The notes beneath the pieces are model-generated. The model did not search any database. It was not told the DNA's origin and worked only from the letters and a program-made list of their open reading frames with translations. A stretch of 14,115 nt of DNA from JBOHNM01 sp050730675 (GTDB lineage Bacteria > Planctomycetota > Phycisphaerae > Phycisphaerales > UBA1924). Position numbers and translations under genes: made by a program. Where the stretch lies: assembly GCA_050730675.1 (NCBI GenBank), contig JBOHNM010000111.1, forward strand, positions 1 to 14,115, in the 5' to 3' direction. Each line of letters starts with the position of its first letter. The first letter of the stretch is position 1. Shown here piece by piece: positions 7,575 through 13,823 of the stretch.

Positions 7575-8309
7575 TTAATCGGGCAGCTTGATGGGCGGAG
7601 CGGCGTTGGCCACAGCGGCGGTGATTCGAATTCCGATTTCGAGGAACATAATCAGTGCGATATGCAGCCCGCCAATCGCGAAGACGTCGCGGCGGTCGGC
7701 CTTGAAAAGGATCAGCACGCTGCCCGCATAGGCGAGAACCGCCAGCAACACCTTGATCAGCACGCCGATCACGGGCACAGGAACTTCGACACTGACCCCT
7801 AGCCACGCGGCACTCACGGCCACGAACATACGCCCCGCGGCGTAGTCGAGCCGGCCGATCTTCTGCTCCAGCAGCTTGGCCGCTAGCAACACCGCGACCA
7901 CACCTGTGCCGGTATGGAGCAGCACGTTGAACGCCACCACGACGATGGAACCCGCGACATACCAGAGCGAGGCACTCGATGGCTTGGCCGCCATCATCCC
8001 CGTCAGCACCATAGCGCCGACCGCCAGGACCGTGCCGATCACCATGAGCGTCTTCGGCCCCGGCCCGCCGGGCTCCGAGAGGATCGTCGGGTCAGGCTCG
8101 GCCTCGGCGTGCTCTTCCCCCACTTCGACTTTGCGCGCCGTGCTGGCCCGCATGTCATACCCGCACTCCAAACAGATCACCGCACCGGGCGCAAGCGGCT
8201 TGCCACACTTGGGGCACGGCTCAGAGCCGGGCCCGTCCAGCAGCGAGCCCTTGTCGGTCAGGCTCGGCTTCTTGGGTTCCTCGGGCTCGATGTCGTAGGG
8301 GTTGGTCAC
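7575..8309 (-). CDS. Zinc-ribbon membrane protein of unknown function
   Basis: A protein of 244 residues with no recognised full-length family. An acidic, Pro/Lys-rich N-terminus leads to a CPKCG...CLECG zinc ribbon (Cys 32, 35, 46, 49), the type that also occurs at the N-terminus of many planctomycete membrane proteins. A charged linker (50-85) precedes four or five hydrophobic spans, at about 87-107, 116-146, 160-172, 175-203 and 211-233. The ribbon should lie on the cytoplasmic side, perhaps binding a protein partner. The GTG at 8309 is chosen because GGAG (8319-8316) lies six nt before it; the in-frame TTG at 8315 abuts that site and is a poorer start. It is 27 nt downstream of apgM and 51 nt upstream of the peptidase gene, so probably part of the same transcript. 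Confidence 0.75.
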   Translation of the reverse strand: MTNPYDIEPEEPKKPSLTDKGSLLDGPGSEPCPKCGKPLAPGAVICLECGYDMRASTARKVEVGEEHAEAEPDPTILSEPGGPGPKTLMVIGTVLAVGAMVLTGMMAAKPSSASLWYVAGSIVVVAFNVLLHTGTGVVAVLLAAKLLEQKIGRLDYAAGRMFVAVSAAWLGVSVEVPVPVIGVLIKVLLAVLAYAGSVLILFKADRRDVFAIGGLHIALIMFLEIGIRITAAVANAAPPIKLPD

Positions 8310-8315
8310 GGTCAA

Positions 8316-8319
8316 CTCC
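8316..8319 (-). promoter_or_regulatory. Shine-Dalgarno site fixing the start of the zinc-ribbon gene
   Basis: GGAG on the minus strand, six nt upstream of GTG 8309. An in-frame TTG at 8315-8313 directly touches it, leaving no room for initiation there. Confidence 0.55.
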
Positions 8320-8336
8320 GAACGGAGGGTGGGGCG

Positions 8337-9632
8337 TCAGCGTGCGGCACGCACGGCGGGGCGTCCGCCGCTGAGGAAAAACTCCATCAGATCGTGTCCG
8401 TGCTCGATGTGCAGGTCGGCCTCGTGGGCGTCGCGCTCGCAGTACGCCCCGGTGCGGTGGGCGTGAACGAACGATCCCGCCATCGCGATCGGCACGGGCG
8501 TGTCGTCGTGCTTTCGCGTGCTGATGAGGGTGTAGTGGTCAGGAAGGATGAGTATCCGCCAACCCTGTGCTTTGGGGTCGGTCGCCGCATCGCCGAAGGT
8601 CTGGAGCTTCTGAAGGATTGGCCCGACCACGTGCTCGTCGATCGCTTCGATCGCCGCGAGCTTGGTCTTCCAGTCCCCCTGGTGGCTCGCCTCGTCGGGG
8701 CTTTCGATGTGGCAGCAGACGATGTCGTACTCATCGAGCGCATCGACCGAGTAGCGCCCCTGATTGATGTAGCTGGTGTCGTGGTAGCTGGTGACCCCGG
8801 GAACATCCAGCCGGTCCCACCCGATCAGATTCGCGATGCCTGCGAGGAGGTCCACGGCGGTGATCATCGCGCCGCGCAGGCCGAACCGTTCCTGAAACGA
8901 CGGCATCGCCGGACGCGTTCCGTGTCCCCAGATCCACGCCATGTTCGCCGGGCGCTTGCCCGCGGCGACTCGAGCCTTGTTGACTGGATCGGTCGGCAGA
9001 AACTCCAGCGAAAGCTCCATCAGTCGGGCCAGCACGTCCGCCGAAGCGGCGTTGGCGCCACTGAGATGGGGAATCCACTTGGCCCACGGCTGCCGCGGAA
9101 TCTCGTGTGGCGGCGTAGAGGTCATGCCCTGGTACGACCGGCCCGATGAATCCACGAGAATGTTGCGGTAGCTCACGCCGTGGTGCAGGGCGAGCGTGCG
9201 GCAGAGTTCCGGCTCTTTCTTCTTCCAATACTCGAACAACCCCGCCGCGATCGGCCGGGCCTCGACCTCGTCGATCGCTCCCGCCGAGTGATCGAGCATC
9301 AGCCCCGCATCGGCCGTCCCCTCGGCTCCGACGGTCACAAGGTTGGTCCGGAAGATCCAGTCCTGCGGTCCCGTGTTGATCCCCAGTGCCGCGGCCTCCA
9401 GCGGCGCGCGCCCGGTGTGGTAGATCCTCGGGTCATAGCCCAGCAGGCACATCGTGCAGACATCGGAGCCTGCCGCCCATCCTTCAGGAGTGGTGCGTGC
9501 AGTGCCGAGGCGCCCCATGCGGGCCACGGCGTCCATGTGCGGGGTGTGCGCCGCCTCGAATGGCGTGCGTCCGTCCAGTTGCGGCAGGGGCTTGTCGCCA
9601 CCTCCGTCGGCAATGATCACGGCGTACTTCAC
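8337..9632 (-). CDS. apgM: 2,3-bisphosphoglycerate-independent phosphoglycerate mutase, archaeal type (ApgM)
   Basis: This enzyme interconverts 3- and 2-phosphoglycerate in glycolysis and gluconeogenesis, in the cytoplasm. It has 431 residues and belongs to the alkaline-phosphatase superfamily. Visible motifs are the metal-binding ADGGGDKP (8-15) and the phospho-acceptor region AAGSDVCTMCLLGYDP, with the likely nucleophile Ser56. Later come GHGTRP, the metal ligand block CCHIESPDEASHQGD, and LPDHYT with a further 'TGAYCERDA' near the end. The start is the GTG at 9632, giving VKYAVIIADGG, the normal first beta strand. The frame stays open to 10178, but that part lies antisense to the ureohydrolase gene and lacks family resemblance. 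No clear Shine-Dalgarno site is seen. It heads a run of five same-strand genes and is divergent, by 51 nt, from the ureohydrolase. Confidence 0.93.
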   Translation of the reverse strand: MKYAVIIADGGGDKPLPQLDGRTPFEAAHTPHMDAVARMGRLGTARTTPEGWAAGSDVCTMCLLGYDPRIYHTGRAPLEAAALGINTGPQDWIFRTNLVTVGAEGTADAGLMLDHSAGAIDEVEARPIAAGLFEYWKKKEPELCRTLALHHGVSYRNILVDSSGRSYQGMTSTPPHEIPRQPWAKWIPHLSGANAASADVLARLMELSLEFLPTDPVNKARVAAGKRPANMAWIWGHGTRPAMPSFQERFGLRGAMITAVDLLAGIANLIGWDRLDVPGVTSYHDTSYINQGRYSVDALDEYDIVCCHIESPDEASHQGDWKTKLAAIEAIDEHVVGPILQKLQTFGDAATDPKAQGWRILILPDHYTLISTRKHDDTPVPIAMAGSFVHAHRTGAYCERDAHEADLHIEHGHDLMEFFLSGGRPAVRAAR

Positions 9633-9667
9633 GGGCGGACGGTAGGACGCGGCGGCCCCGGATGATC

Positions 9668-9676
9668 TGGTACACT
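9668..9676 (+). promoter_or_regulatory. Extended -10 promoter of the ureohydrolase gene, probably leaderless
   Basis: TGGTACACT combines a TGn extension with TACACT (4 of 6 to TATAAT). A start site about seven nt beyond the -10 falls on or next to the A of the ATG at 9684. There is no Shine-Dalgarno sequence between, which fits a leaderless mRNA. No good -35 is present, as is usual for extended -10 promoters. Confidence 0.4.
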
Positions 9677-9683
9677 CGGGCCA

Positions 9684-10745
9684 ATGGCCCGCCCGTTCGA
9701 TCCTAATTCCGTCGCACCGCCGGGTGCAGGCATCTTCGGTCTGCCCGACTCGCGCGATGATGCTCACATCGTCATCCACGGCGTGCCGTTCGATGCCACG
9801 CAGTCCTATGGCGTCGGGGCTGCCAACGCCCCCGAGGCGATCCGGCAGGCTTCCCTGCAGGTCGATCTCTTTGATCGACAATTCGGACGCATCTACGAGC
9901 AGGGTATCTGCCTTCTTCCCGTCTCGAAAGAACTCGCTCGCCTCTCGAAATCCACGCGCAAGCTCGCCGCCCCCCTGATCCGCAAGGCCGGCGCCGACCC
10001 TCGCGACAACAAGCCCGTCAAGCAGATCAACGCCGCGTGTGAGAAGGTCGCTGAGATCACGTACACCACGGCCTGGTCGATCCTCGCGCAGGGCAAGGTC
10101 CCCGGTCTCATCGGCGGCGACCACTCCACCTCCATGGGCCAGATCCGCGCATGCGCTGAGTACGTGCAACGCCTGCAAGGGGGCATGCGCGTCAGCCCGC
10201 GCGATGCCGGGCTAGGCATCCTCCAGCTCGACGCCCACATGGACCTGCGCCCGAGCTTCCAGGGCTTCAAGTACTCCCACGCCTCGATCATGCACAACGT
10301 GCTGGCGGAAGTCCCGGCCGTCACCAAGCTCGTACAGGTCGGCGTGCGCGACTTCGGCGAGATCGAGTTCGACGCCGCCCGCTCACACCGCGGCCGCGTG
10401 ACGACGCATTTTGATCAGGATTGGGCCGAAGCCCTCGCCGACGGAGCCAATCTCTCGCGCCTCATCGGCGAGGCCCTCAAACCCCTGCCGTCCTCCGTCT
10501 ATGTCACTTTCGACATTGATGCGCTCGAGCCTTCGCACTGCCCCTCCACCGGCACCCCTGTTCCCGGCGGTCTCTCCTTCGCCCAGGCGGCGATGCTGCT
10601 CATGGCCCTGCGTGATTCAGGTCGCACGGTCGTTGGCTTTGACCTGGTGGAAGTCTGCCCCTGCGGCCGCAGTCCGGACTGGGACGCCGCCGTCGGCGCC
10701 CGGGTGCTGTACAAGCTCTGCGGCGCGGCGGCCGCCCGCCAATAG
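9684..10745 (+). CDS. Arginase/agmatinase-family ureohydrolase
   Basis: A binuclear manganese hydrolase that releases urea or a related product from a guanidino compound. Agmatine (to putrescine) or arginine are the commonest substrates, and formimidoylglutamate is possible. All six metal ligands can be placed: His147 in GLIGGDHS, Asp183, His185 and Asp187 in LDAHMD, and Asp277 and Asp279 in TFDIDALEP. The substrate-side stretch after the second motif reads YSHASIMHN (around His199), unlike the arginase 'SGN.HG' pattern, and VVGFDLVEVCP closes the barrel. With 353 residues it is about 45 longer than E. coli SpeB; much of the extra length lies at about 85-135, before the first metal motif. Substrate therefore stays open. 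It is divergent from apgM by 51 nt and is probably monocistronic, with the next gene 104 nt away. Confidence 0.88.
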   Translation: MARPFDPNSVAPPGAGIFGLPDSRDDAHIVIHGVPFDATQSYGVGAANAPEAIRQASLQVDLFDRQFGRIYEQGICLLPVSKELARLSKSTRKLAAPLIRKAGADPRDNKPVKQINAACEKVAEITYTTAWSILAQGKVPGLIGGDHSTSMGQIRACAEYVQRLQGGMRVSPRDAGLGILQLDAHMDLRPSFQGFKYSHASIMHNVLAEVPAVTKLVQVGVRDFGEIEFDAARSHRGRVTTHFDQDWAEALADGANLSRLIGEALKPLPSSVYVTFDIDALEPSHCPSTGTPVPGGLSFAQAAMLLMALRDSGRTVVGFDLVEVCPCGRSPDWDAAVGARVLYKLCGAAAARQ

Positions 10746-10838
10746 GCCCAAGGACCGGTAAGCTGGCAGTCCGGCCCCCGCTCCGAACAATTCCGTACAC
10801 TTCCCACCCCCCACCCCCTCGGCCCTTACGCCGACAGC

Positions 10839-10843
10839 AAGGA
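10839..10843 (+). promoter_or_regulatory. Shine-Dalgarno site for the GTG start of the sigma factor
   Basis: AAGGA lies six nt before the GTG at 10850, supporting that non-ATG start. A TACACT hexamer at 10796-10801, identical to the -10 hexamer before the ureohydrolase, is a possible but isolated promoter element in the same 104-nt gap. Confidence 0.5.
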
Positions 10844-10849
10844 ACCCGC

Positions 10850-11461
10850 GTGGATCAACGTACAGACGAGCAGCTCGTGACGGCCTACCGGTCCGGGGAA
10901 ACCGGGGCGCTGGAAATCCTCATCCGGCGCTACCACGACGACCTGATGCGGTTCCTGGTCCGCCTGACGGGTGAGAAGAACAACGCCGCCGACGTCTTCC
11001 AGGAGACGTTTCTCCAGATTCACCTTTCTTCTGGGACCTTCGACGCAACCCGCCGGTTCAAACCGTGGCTTTTTACGATTGCCGCGAACAAAGCCCGGGA
11101 CCTCCTCCGTAAGAACACCCGCAGGCGAACCTTCGACCTCTCGGCTCCCATCTCTGGGGGGAGAGGCTCCGGGGACGGTGAGGGACGCACGTTCGTTGAC
11201 CTGTTGGAGGTCGGCGAAATCGGCCCCGGTGAGTCGGTCGGTCTGCGGGAGCGGGACGCGATGGTGCAGCGAGCCGTATTGGAGTTGCCCGTCACGCTCC
11301 GCGAGGTTTTGTTGTTGGCCTATTTCCAGAAAATGAGCTACAGCCAGATCGCCGACGTTCTGGAGATTCCGCTCGGGACAGTGAAGAGCCGCTTGCACGC
11401 CGCCGTCGCGGCATTCGCCCGCAAGTGGCAGACCGTCAGCAAAGGACAGTTCTCAAATTGA
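10850..11461 (+). CDS. ECF-type RNA polymerase sigma factor
   Basis: A sigma-70 family factor of 203 residues with only regions 2 and 4, the extracytoplasmic-function (group IV) layout. Region 2 spans about 16-90. It includes the core-binding part (ALEILIRRYHDDLMRFLVRLTG), the -10 recognition helix (NNAADVFQETFLQI) and FKPWLFTIAANKARDLLRK. A Gly/Ser-rich linker of about 45 residues follows (91-136). Region 4 (137-189) carries LPVTLREVLLLAYFQKMSYSQIADVLEIPLGTVKSRLHAA, with the helix-turn-helix for -35 contact at about 163-183. The GTG start is backed by AAGGA six nt upstream. The next gene begins 43 nt after the stop, encodes a single-span membrane protein and is the natural candidate for its anti-sigma factor. 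The stimulus and regulon are not deducible here. Confidence 0.93.
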   Translation: MDQRTDEQLVTAYRSGETGALEILIRRYHDDLMRFLVRLTGEKNNAADVFQETFLQIHLSSGTFDATRRFKPWLFTIAANKARDLLRKNTRRRTFDLSAPISGGRGSGDGEGRTFVDLLEVGEIGPGESVGLRERDAMVQRAVLELPVTLREVLLLAYFQKMSYSQIADVLEIPLGTVKSRLHAAVAAFARKWQTVSKGQFSN

Positions 11462-11504
11462 TCGTTTCGAATCCGACACCTCTTGGAAGTGAGTTGACGA
11501 CAGC

Positions 11505-12770
11505 ATGATGCGTGACGAGTCGGATATTTCGAAGCAAGTGAGCGACCAGCTCTGCCCCATGAGCCAAGCGGCGCTCGACGCCCTGATCGATGCCGGGTTC
11601 GACCTCTCCAAAGTTCCCGGACCGGACCAGGAACGCTGCCGCGTCGCGGCCAAGCTTCTCGGCCTTCTCGGCGAGTCGGAGCCCGCGACTTCCACCGCGG
11701 ACGACCTCTGCCGCGCCACGATGCAGCGCGTGCTCGCATCGCAGGCCGTGGTTGATACTCGCGCCGAGGACGAGCGTCTCTGCCCCGAGGATGATGACGC
11801 CCTTGAAGCGCTGGTCGGCGCCAAGCTCGATGCACGCCACGTCGCCGGCGGCATGCGCACCCGCGCGGCCAATCAGATCAAACTCCTCGGATTGCTGGAC
11901 GTCTCGGCGGAATCCCGGGCCGAACTGGATGCATCGCGCGATCAACTGATCAGCGCCACGCTCGTCCGCGTGCAGCAGTCGATCGGCGTCGAAGAGGCCC
12001 GCATGCGTCTGGAGCCCGCCGAAATGGGATCCCGCCGCTTCCGCATTGCTGACTTCGCATCGCTCGCGGCGCTGCTGCTCATCGGCACCGCCGTCATCTG
12101 GCCGACCCTCGGCTTCGCCCGCGAAAAGGCCCGCCAGACCGCCTGCTTGAGCAACCTCGGCGCGATCGGCCAGGCCTTGGGCCTCTACGGCTCGGGCAAC
12201 CGCGATTCGCTCCCCATGGCCTCGGCGTCGATCGCCGGCGTGCCGTGGTGGAACGTCGGCCGCAAAGAAGAGTCCAACTCCGCCAACTACTACACCCTCA
12301 AGCACCAGAAGTACGTCGGCCTCGAGCAGATGGCCTGCGGAGGCAATCCCACCGCCTGCCGCTCCTGCGAAGACGAACAGGCCCGCGACTGGCGCTGCTT
12401 CGAGGAAGTCTCGTACTCCTTCCAGAACCTCTTCGCCAGCAAGCGCCCCACGCTCGTGCAGGCACAGGTCTTTGCCGTCGCTGTCGATCGCTCTCCGGTC
12501 ATCGCCCGGGCCCGCCGCGGCGAGCGCGTCGTCTACGCCAACGAGAACTCCTTCCATCACGGCGGCCGCGGGCAGAACATCCTCATGAGCGACGGCCGCG
12601 TGCAATGGGCGACGTCCCCCGTCCTCGCCAGCGGCGACAACATCTGGCTCCCCAGCAAGATCGAGCAGCTTCTCAAGCTCGCCGAGAACTACGCCCGCAC
12701 CGGCACGTGTCAGCCGCTCCAGGGTGTGGAAGAGCCCGACGGCCCCGAGGACAGCTTCCTCTGCCCGTAA
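11505..12770 (+). CDS. Membrane protein with duplicated N-terminal module and pseudopilin/DUF1559-like C-terminal half; candidate anti-sigma factor
   Basis: A protein of 421 residues with no close family known to me. The N-terminal region contains two copies of one module: residues 16-57 and 92-133 align without gaps at 18 of 42 identities (LCP...AL.AL...KLLGLL). A second block, DDLCRATMQRVLAS (66-79), matches DQLISATLVRVQQS (146-159). One hydrophobic span follows (about 183-204), then FAREKARQTACLSNLGAIGQALGLY (204-228), the sequence type that follows the membrane helix in type IV pseudopilin/DUF1559 proteins. Residues 349-370 (SFHHGGRGQNILMSDGRVQW) match the C-terminal 'H.GG..N.L..DG.V' motif of that group. 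Cys 278, 285, 288 and 298 may form disulfides or bind metal. There is no prepilin peptidase site at the N-terminus, so it is not a normal pilin. Being 43 nt behind an ECF sigma gene suggests membrane-bound control of that factor; this is inference. An ATG three bases on (11508) is an equal start. Confidence 0.8.
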   Translation: MMRDESDISKQVSDQLCPMSQAALDALIDAGFDLSKVPGPDQERCRVAAKLLGLLGESEPATSTADDLCRATMQRVLASQAVVDTRAEDERLCPEDDDALEALVGAKLDARHVAGGMRTRAANQIKLLGLLDVSAESRAELDASRDQLISATLVRVQQSIGVEEARMRLEPAEMGSRRFRIADFASLAALLLIGTAVIWPTLGFAREKARQTACLSNLGAIGQALGLYGSGNRDSLPMASASIAGVPWWNVGRKEESNSANYYTLKHQKYVGLEQMACGGNPTACRSCEDEQARDWRCFEEVSYSFQNLFASKRPTLVQAQVFAVAVDRSPVIARARRGERVVYANENSFHHGGRGQNILMSDGRVQWATSPVLASGDNIWLPSKIEQLLKLAENYARTGTCQPLQGVEEPDGPEDSFLCP

Positions 12771-12816
12771 TGAGAGCAAGCCTCCTTCCGATTCTGTTTC
12801 CGCGGGCATACCGAAC

Positions 12817-12834
12817 AAAGCCCCGAGAGGCTTT
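12817..12834 (+). terminator. Short hairpin after the sigma/partner operon, weak terminator candidate
   Basis: AAAGCC (12817-12822) pairs with GGCTTT (12829-12834) across a 6-nt loop, 46 nt after the stop at 12770. The T residues belong to the stem and no longer T-tract follows, so it may be a weak terminator or attenuator. Its right arm overlaps the proposed -35 of the ribosomal protein operon. Confidence 0.3.
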
Positions 12835-12860
12835 ACCACTCGCCCGCCCCCGCCTAACAT
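12832..12860 (+). promoter_or_regulatory. Candidate promoter of the rpmI-rplT operon
   Basis: TTTACC (12832-12837, 4 of 6 to TTGACA), a 17-nt spacer and TAACAT (12855-12860, 4 of 6 to TATAAT). Transcription would start near 12867, 35 nt before the ATG of rpmI. Both hexamers are imperfect, but the spacing is ideal and the site lies in the 131-nt gap where a promoter is needed. Confidence 0.4.
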
Positions 12861-12901
12861 CCCGACCCTACCGGCATCCGCCGCGTGGGACGGAGTCCGC
12901 C

Positions 12902-13210
12902 ATGAGCAAGAACAAGCCCCACAAGGGTCTGCTGAAGCGCGTCCGGGTCAGCAAGACCGGTCTGGTCAAGCACAAGAGCGCCAACAGCAAGCACCTTAAG
13001 AGCAGCAAGGGCCCCAACCGCCTGCGCCGCCTGCGCAAAGACAAGTTCGCCTCCAACGCCGAGGCCGGCGCGCTCGAGCGTCAGCTCCACCGCCGCCTGC
13101 GCGGCCGCGACGAGGACCGGGCGACCATCCGCAAGAGCCCGTCCCCCGCGCAGACCAAGGCCGCCAAGAAGGCTAAGGCCGACCTCGAGGCCAAGTACCC
13201 CACCAAGTAA
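12902..13210 (+). CDS. rpmI: 50S ribosomal protein bL35 with long C-terminal extension
   Basis: A very basic 102-residue protein. Residues 1-64 follow the bL35 pattern: MSKNKPHKGLLKRVRVSKTGLVKHKSANSKHLKSSKGPNRLRRLRK corresponds to the usual 'K.KTHKGA.KR.KVT..GK.K....S.H....K..KRKR.LRK'. Ordinary bL35 stops at about 64-66 residues. Here about 38 more follow, rich in Arg, Lys, Ala and Glu (LHRRLRGRDEDRATIRKSPSPAQTKAAKKAKADLEAKYPTK), likely helical and RNA- or protein-binding. The frame is intact and ends in a normal stop, so it is not a read-through artefact. GGAG (12892-12895) lies six nt before the ATG. rplT follows after 142 nt. The common upstream partner infC is not here; the sigma/partner operon takes its place. 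Confidence 0.9.
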   Translation: MSKNKPHKGLLKRVRVSKTGLVKHKSANSKHLKSSKGPNRLRRLRKDKFASNAEAGALERQLHRRLRGRDEDRATIRKSPSPAQTKAAKKAKADLEAKYPTK

Positions 13211-13352
13211 CGATCCACGTTCGTCGCCACGTTCATCGGCGACCACGCACCGGCCCCGCTGAGCGATCAGCCGCGGGCCAACGCTCGTCGGGACCTAAGC
13301 AGCGATCGGGTGTACCGACCGCTCCCCGCCGGGGCAATCAGGAGGTGGCCAC
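13211..13352 (+). promoter_or_regulatory. Structured rpmI-rplT spacer, possible bL20 autoregulatory leader
   Basis: These 142 nt can fold into several hairpins. One is GTCGCC/GGCGAC (13223-13228 with 13238-13243, 9-nt loop). A second is a longer stem from GGCCC (13252-13256) and GGGCC (13275-13279), with G13258-C13274 and C13259-G13273 beyond a single bulged C, topped by TGA/TCA around a GCGA tetraloop (13263-13266). A third is CCCC/GGGG (13324-13327 with 13331-13334), just ahead of the rplT ribosome site. bL20 represses its own operon through leader structures in other bacteria. Whether this is one of them is inference; no match to a known L20 leader class can be claimed. Confidence 0.35.
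13340..13346 (+). promoter_or_regulatory. Strong Shine-Dalgarno site of rplT
   Basis: AGGAGGT, fully complementary to the 16S rRNA tail, is six nt before the ATG at 13353. It is the strongest ribosome site in the window and lies six nt after a CCCC/GGGG mini-hairpin that could modulate access to it. Confidence 0.8.
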
Positions 13353-13733
13353 ATGCCACGCGTTCGTAAAGGCGCTGCTCGCGCCCAGGCACGTAAGCGA
13401 GTTCTGAAGCAGGCCCGCGGCTACTTCGGCTCGCGTTCCAAGCACAAGTGGCTCGCCAAGCTCGCCATCATCCAGGCCGGCTGGTACGCCTACCGCGACC
13501 GCCGCAACTTCAAGCGCGACATCCGCGCCCTGTGGATCTGCCGCCTCACCGCCGCCTGCAAGATGCGCGGCACGCGCTACAGCGTCTTCATGAACGGCGT
13601 CAAGAACTCCGGCATCGCCCTCAACCGCAAGATGCTCTCCGAGCTGGCGATCAACGATCCCAAGACCTTCGACGAGATATGCAATCGCGCCGTCAAGGCC
13701 TCCAAGGCCCACCAAGCCTCGGCCGCGGCGTGA
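13353..13733 (+). CDS. rplT: 50S ribosomal protein bL20
   Basis: Binds 23S rRNA early and is needed for 50S assembly; in several bacteria it also represses its own operon. The protein has 126 residues against the usual 117-120. The family pattern is clear throughout: MPRVRKGAARAQARKRVLKQARGYFGSRSKHKWLAKLAIIQAGWYAYRDRRNFKRDIRALWICRL, then a globular C-terminal domain with SVFMNGVKNSGIALNRKMLSELAINDPKTFDEIC. The extra residues are an Ala/Lys-rich tail (KASKAHQASAAA). The start is fixed by AGGAGGT six nt upstream. It is the second gene of the rpmI-rplT operon, which ends at the strong terminator 31 nt after the stop. Confidence 0.97.
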   Translation: MPRVRKGAARAQARKRVLKQARGYFGSRSKHKWLAKLAIIQAGWYAYRDRRNFKRDIRALWICRLTAACKMRGTRYSVFMNGVKNSGIALNRKMLSELAINDPKTFDEICNRAVKASKAHQASAAA

Positions 13734-13763
13734 TCCGCTGATGGTTTCTGCAAGTCCTCACAC

Positions 13764-13795
13764 ACGCCCGGTGCGCCAAGCACCGGGCGTTTTTC
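13764..13795 (+). terminator. Rho-independent terminator of the rpmI-rplT operon
   Basis: A perfect 11-bp stem, ACGCCCGGTGC (13764-13774) with GCACCGGGCGT (13780-13790), has a 5-nt loop and runs into a TTTTT tract (13790-13794). It is the best terminator in the window. Confidence 0.93.
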
Positions 13796-13796
13796 A

Positions 13797-13802
13797 TACA
13801 AT
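13797..13802 (+). promoter_or_regulatory. Possible -10 element of the M50 peptidase gene
   Basis: TACAAT matches TATAAT in five of six positions and starts two bases after the terminator T-tract. Transcription would begin near 13809, just before the GGAG at 13813-13816. No good -35 is visible; the space where it should be is the terminator stem. Confidence 0.3.
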
Positions 13803-13823
13803 GACTCTCAACGGAGACGCGCG

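Noticed and set aside
7914..9149. A 411-codon plus-strand open frame over the zinc-ribbon gene and apgM
   Set aside because: It crosses two real genes and the gap between them on the other strand, with no motif of its own.
9633..10178. Possible 182-residue N-terminal extension of ApgM
   Set aside because: The frame stays open, but this stretch is antisense to the ureohydrolase and ApgM proteins begin at the VKYAVIIADGG strand, matching the GTG at 9632.
10746..10849. Possible terminator after the ureohydrolase gene
   Set aside because: Only a 4-bp GGAC/GTCC pairing with a long loop and no T-tract is visible; too weak to call.
11465..11475. TTTCGAATCCG resembling a tRNA T-loop
   Set aside because: No pairing stem or other tRNA arms; it is only the gap after the sigma gene.
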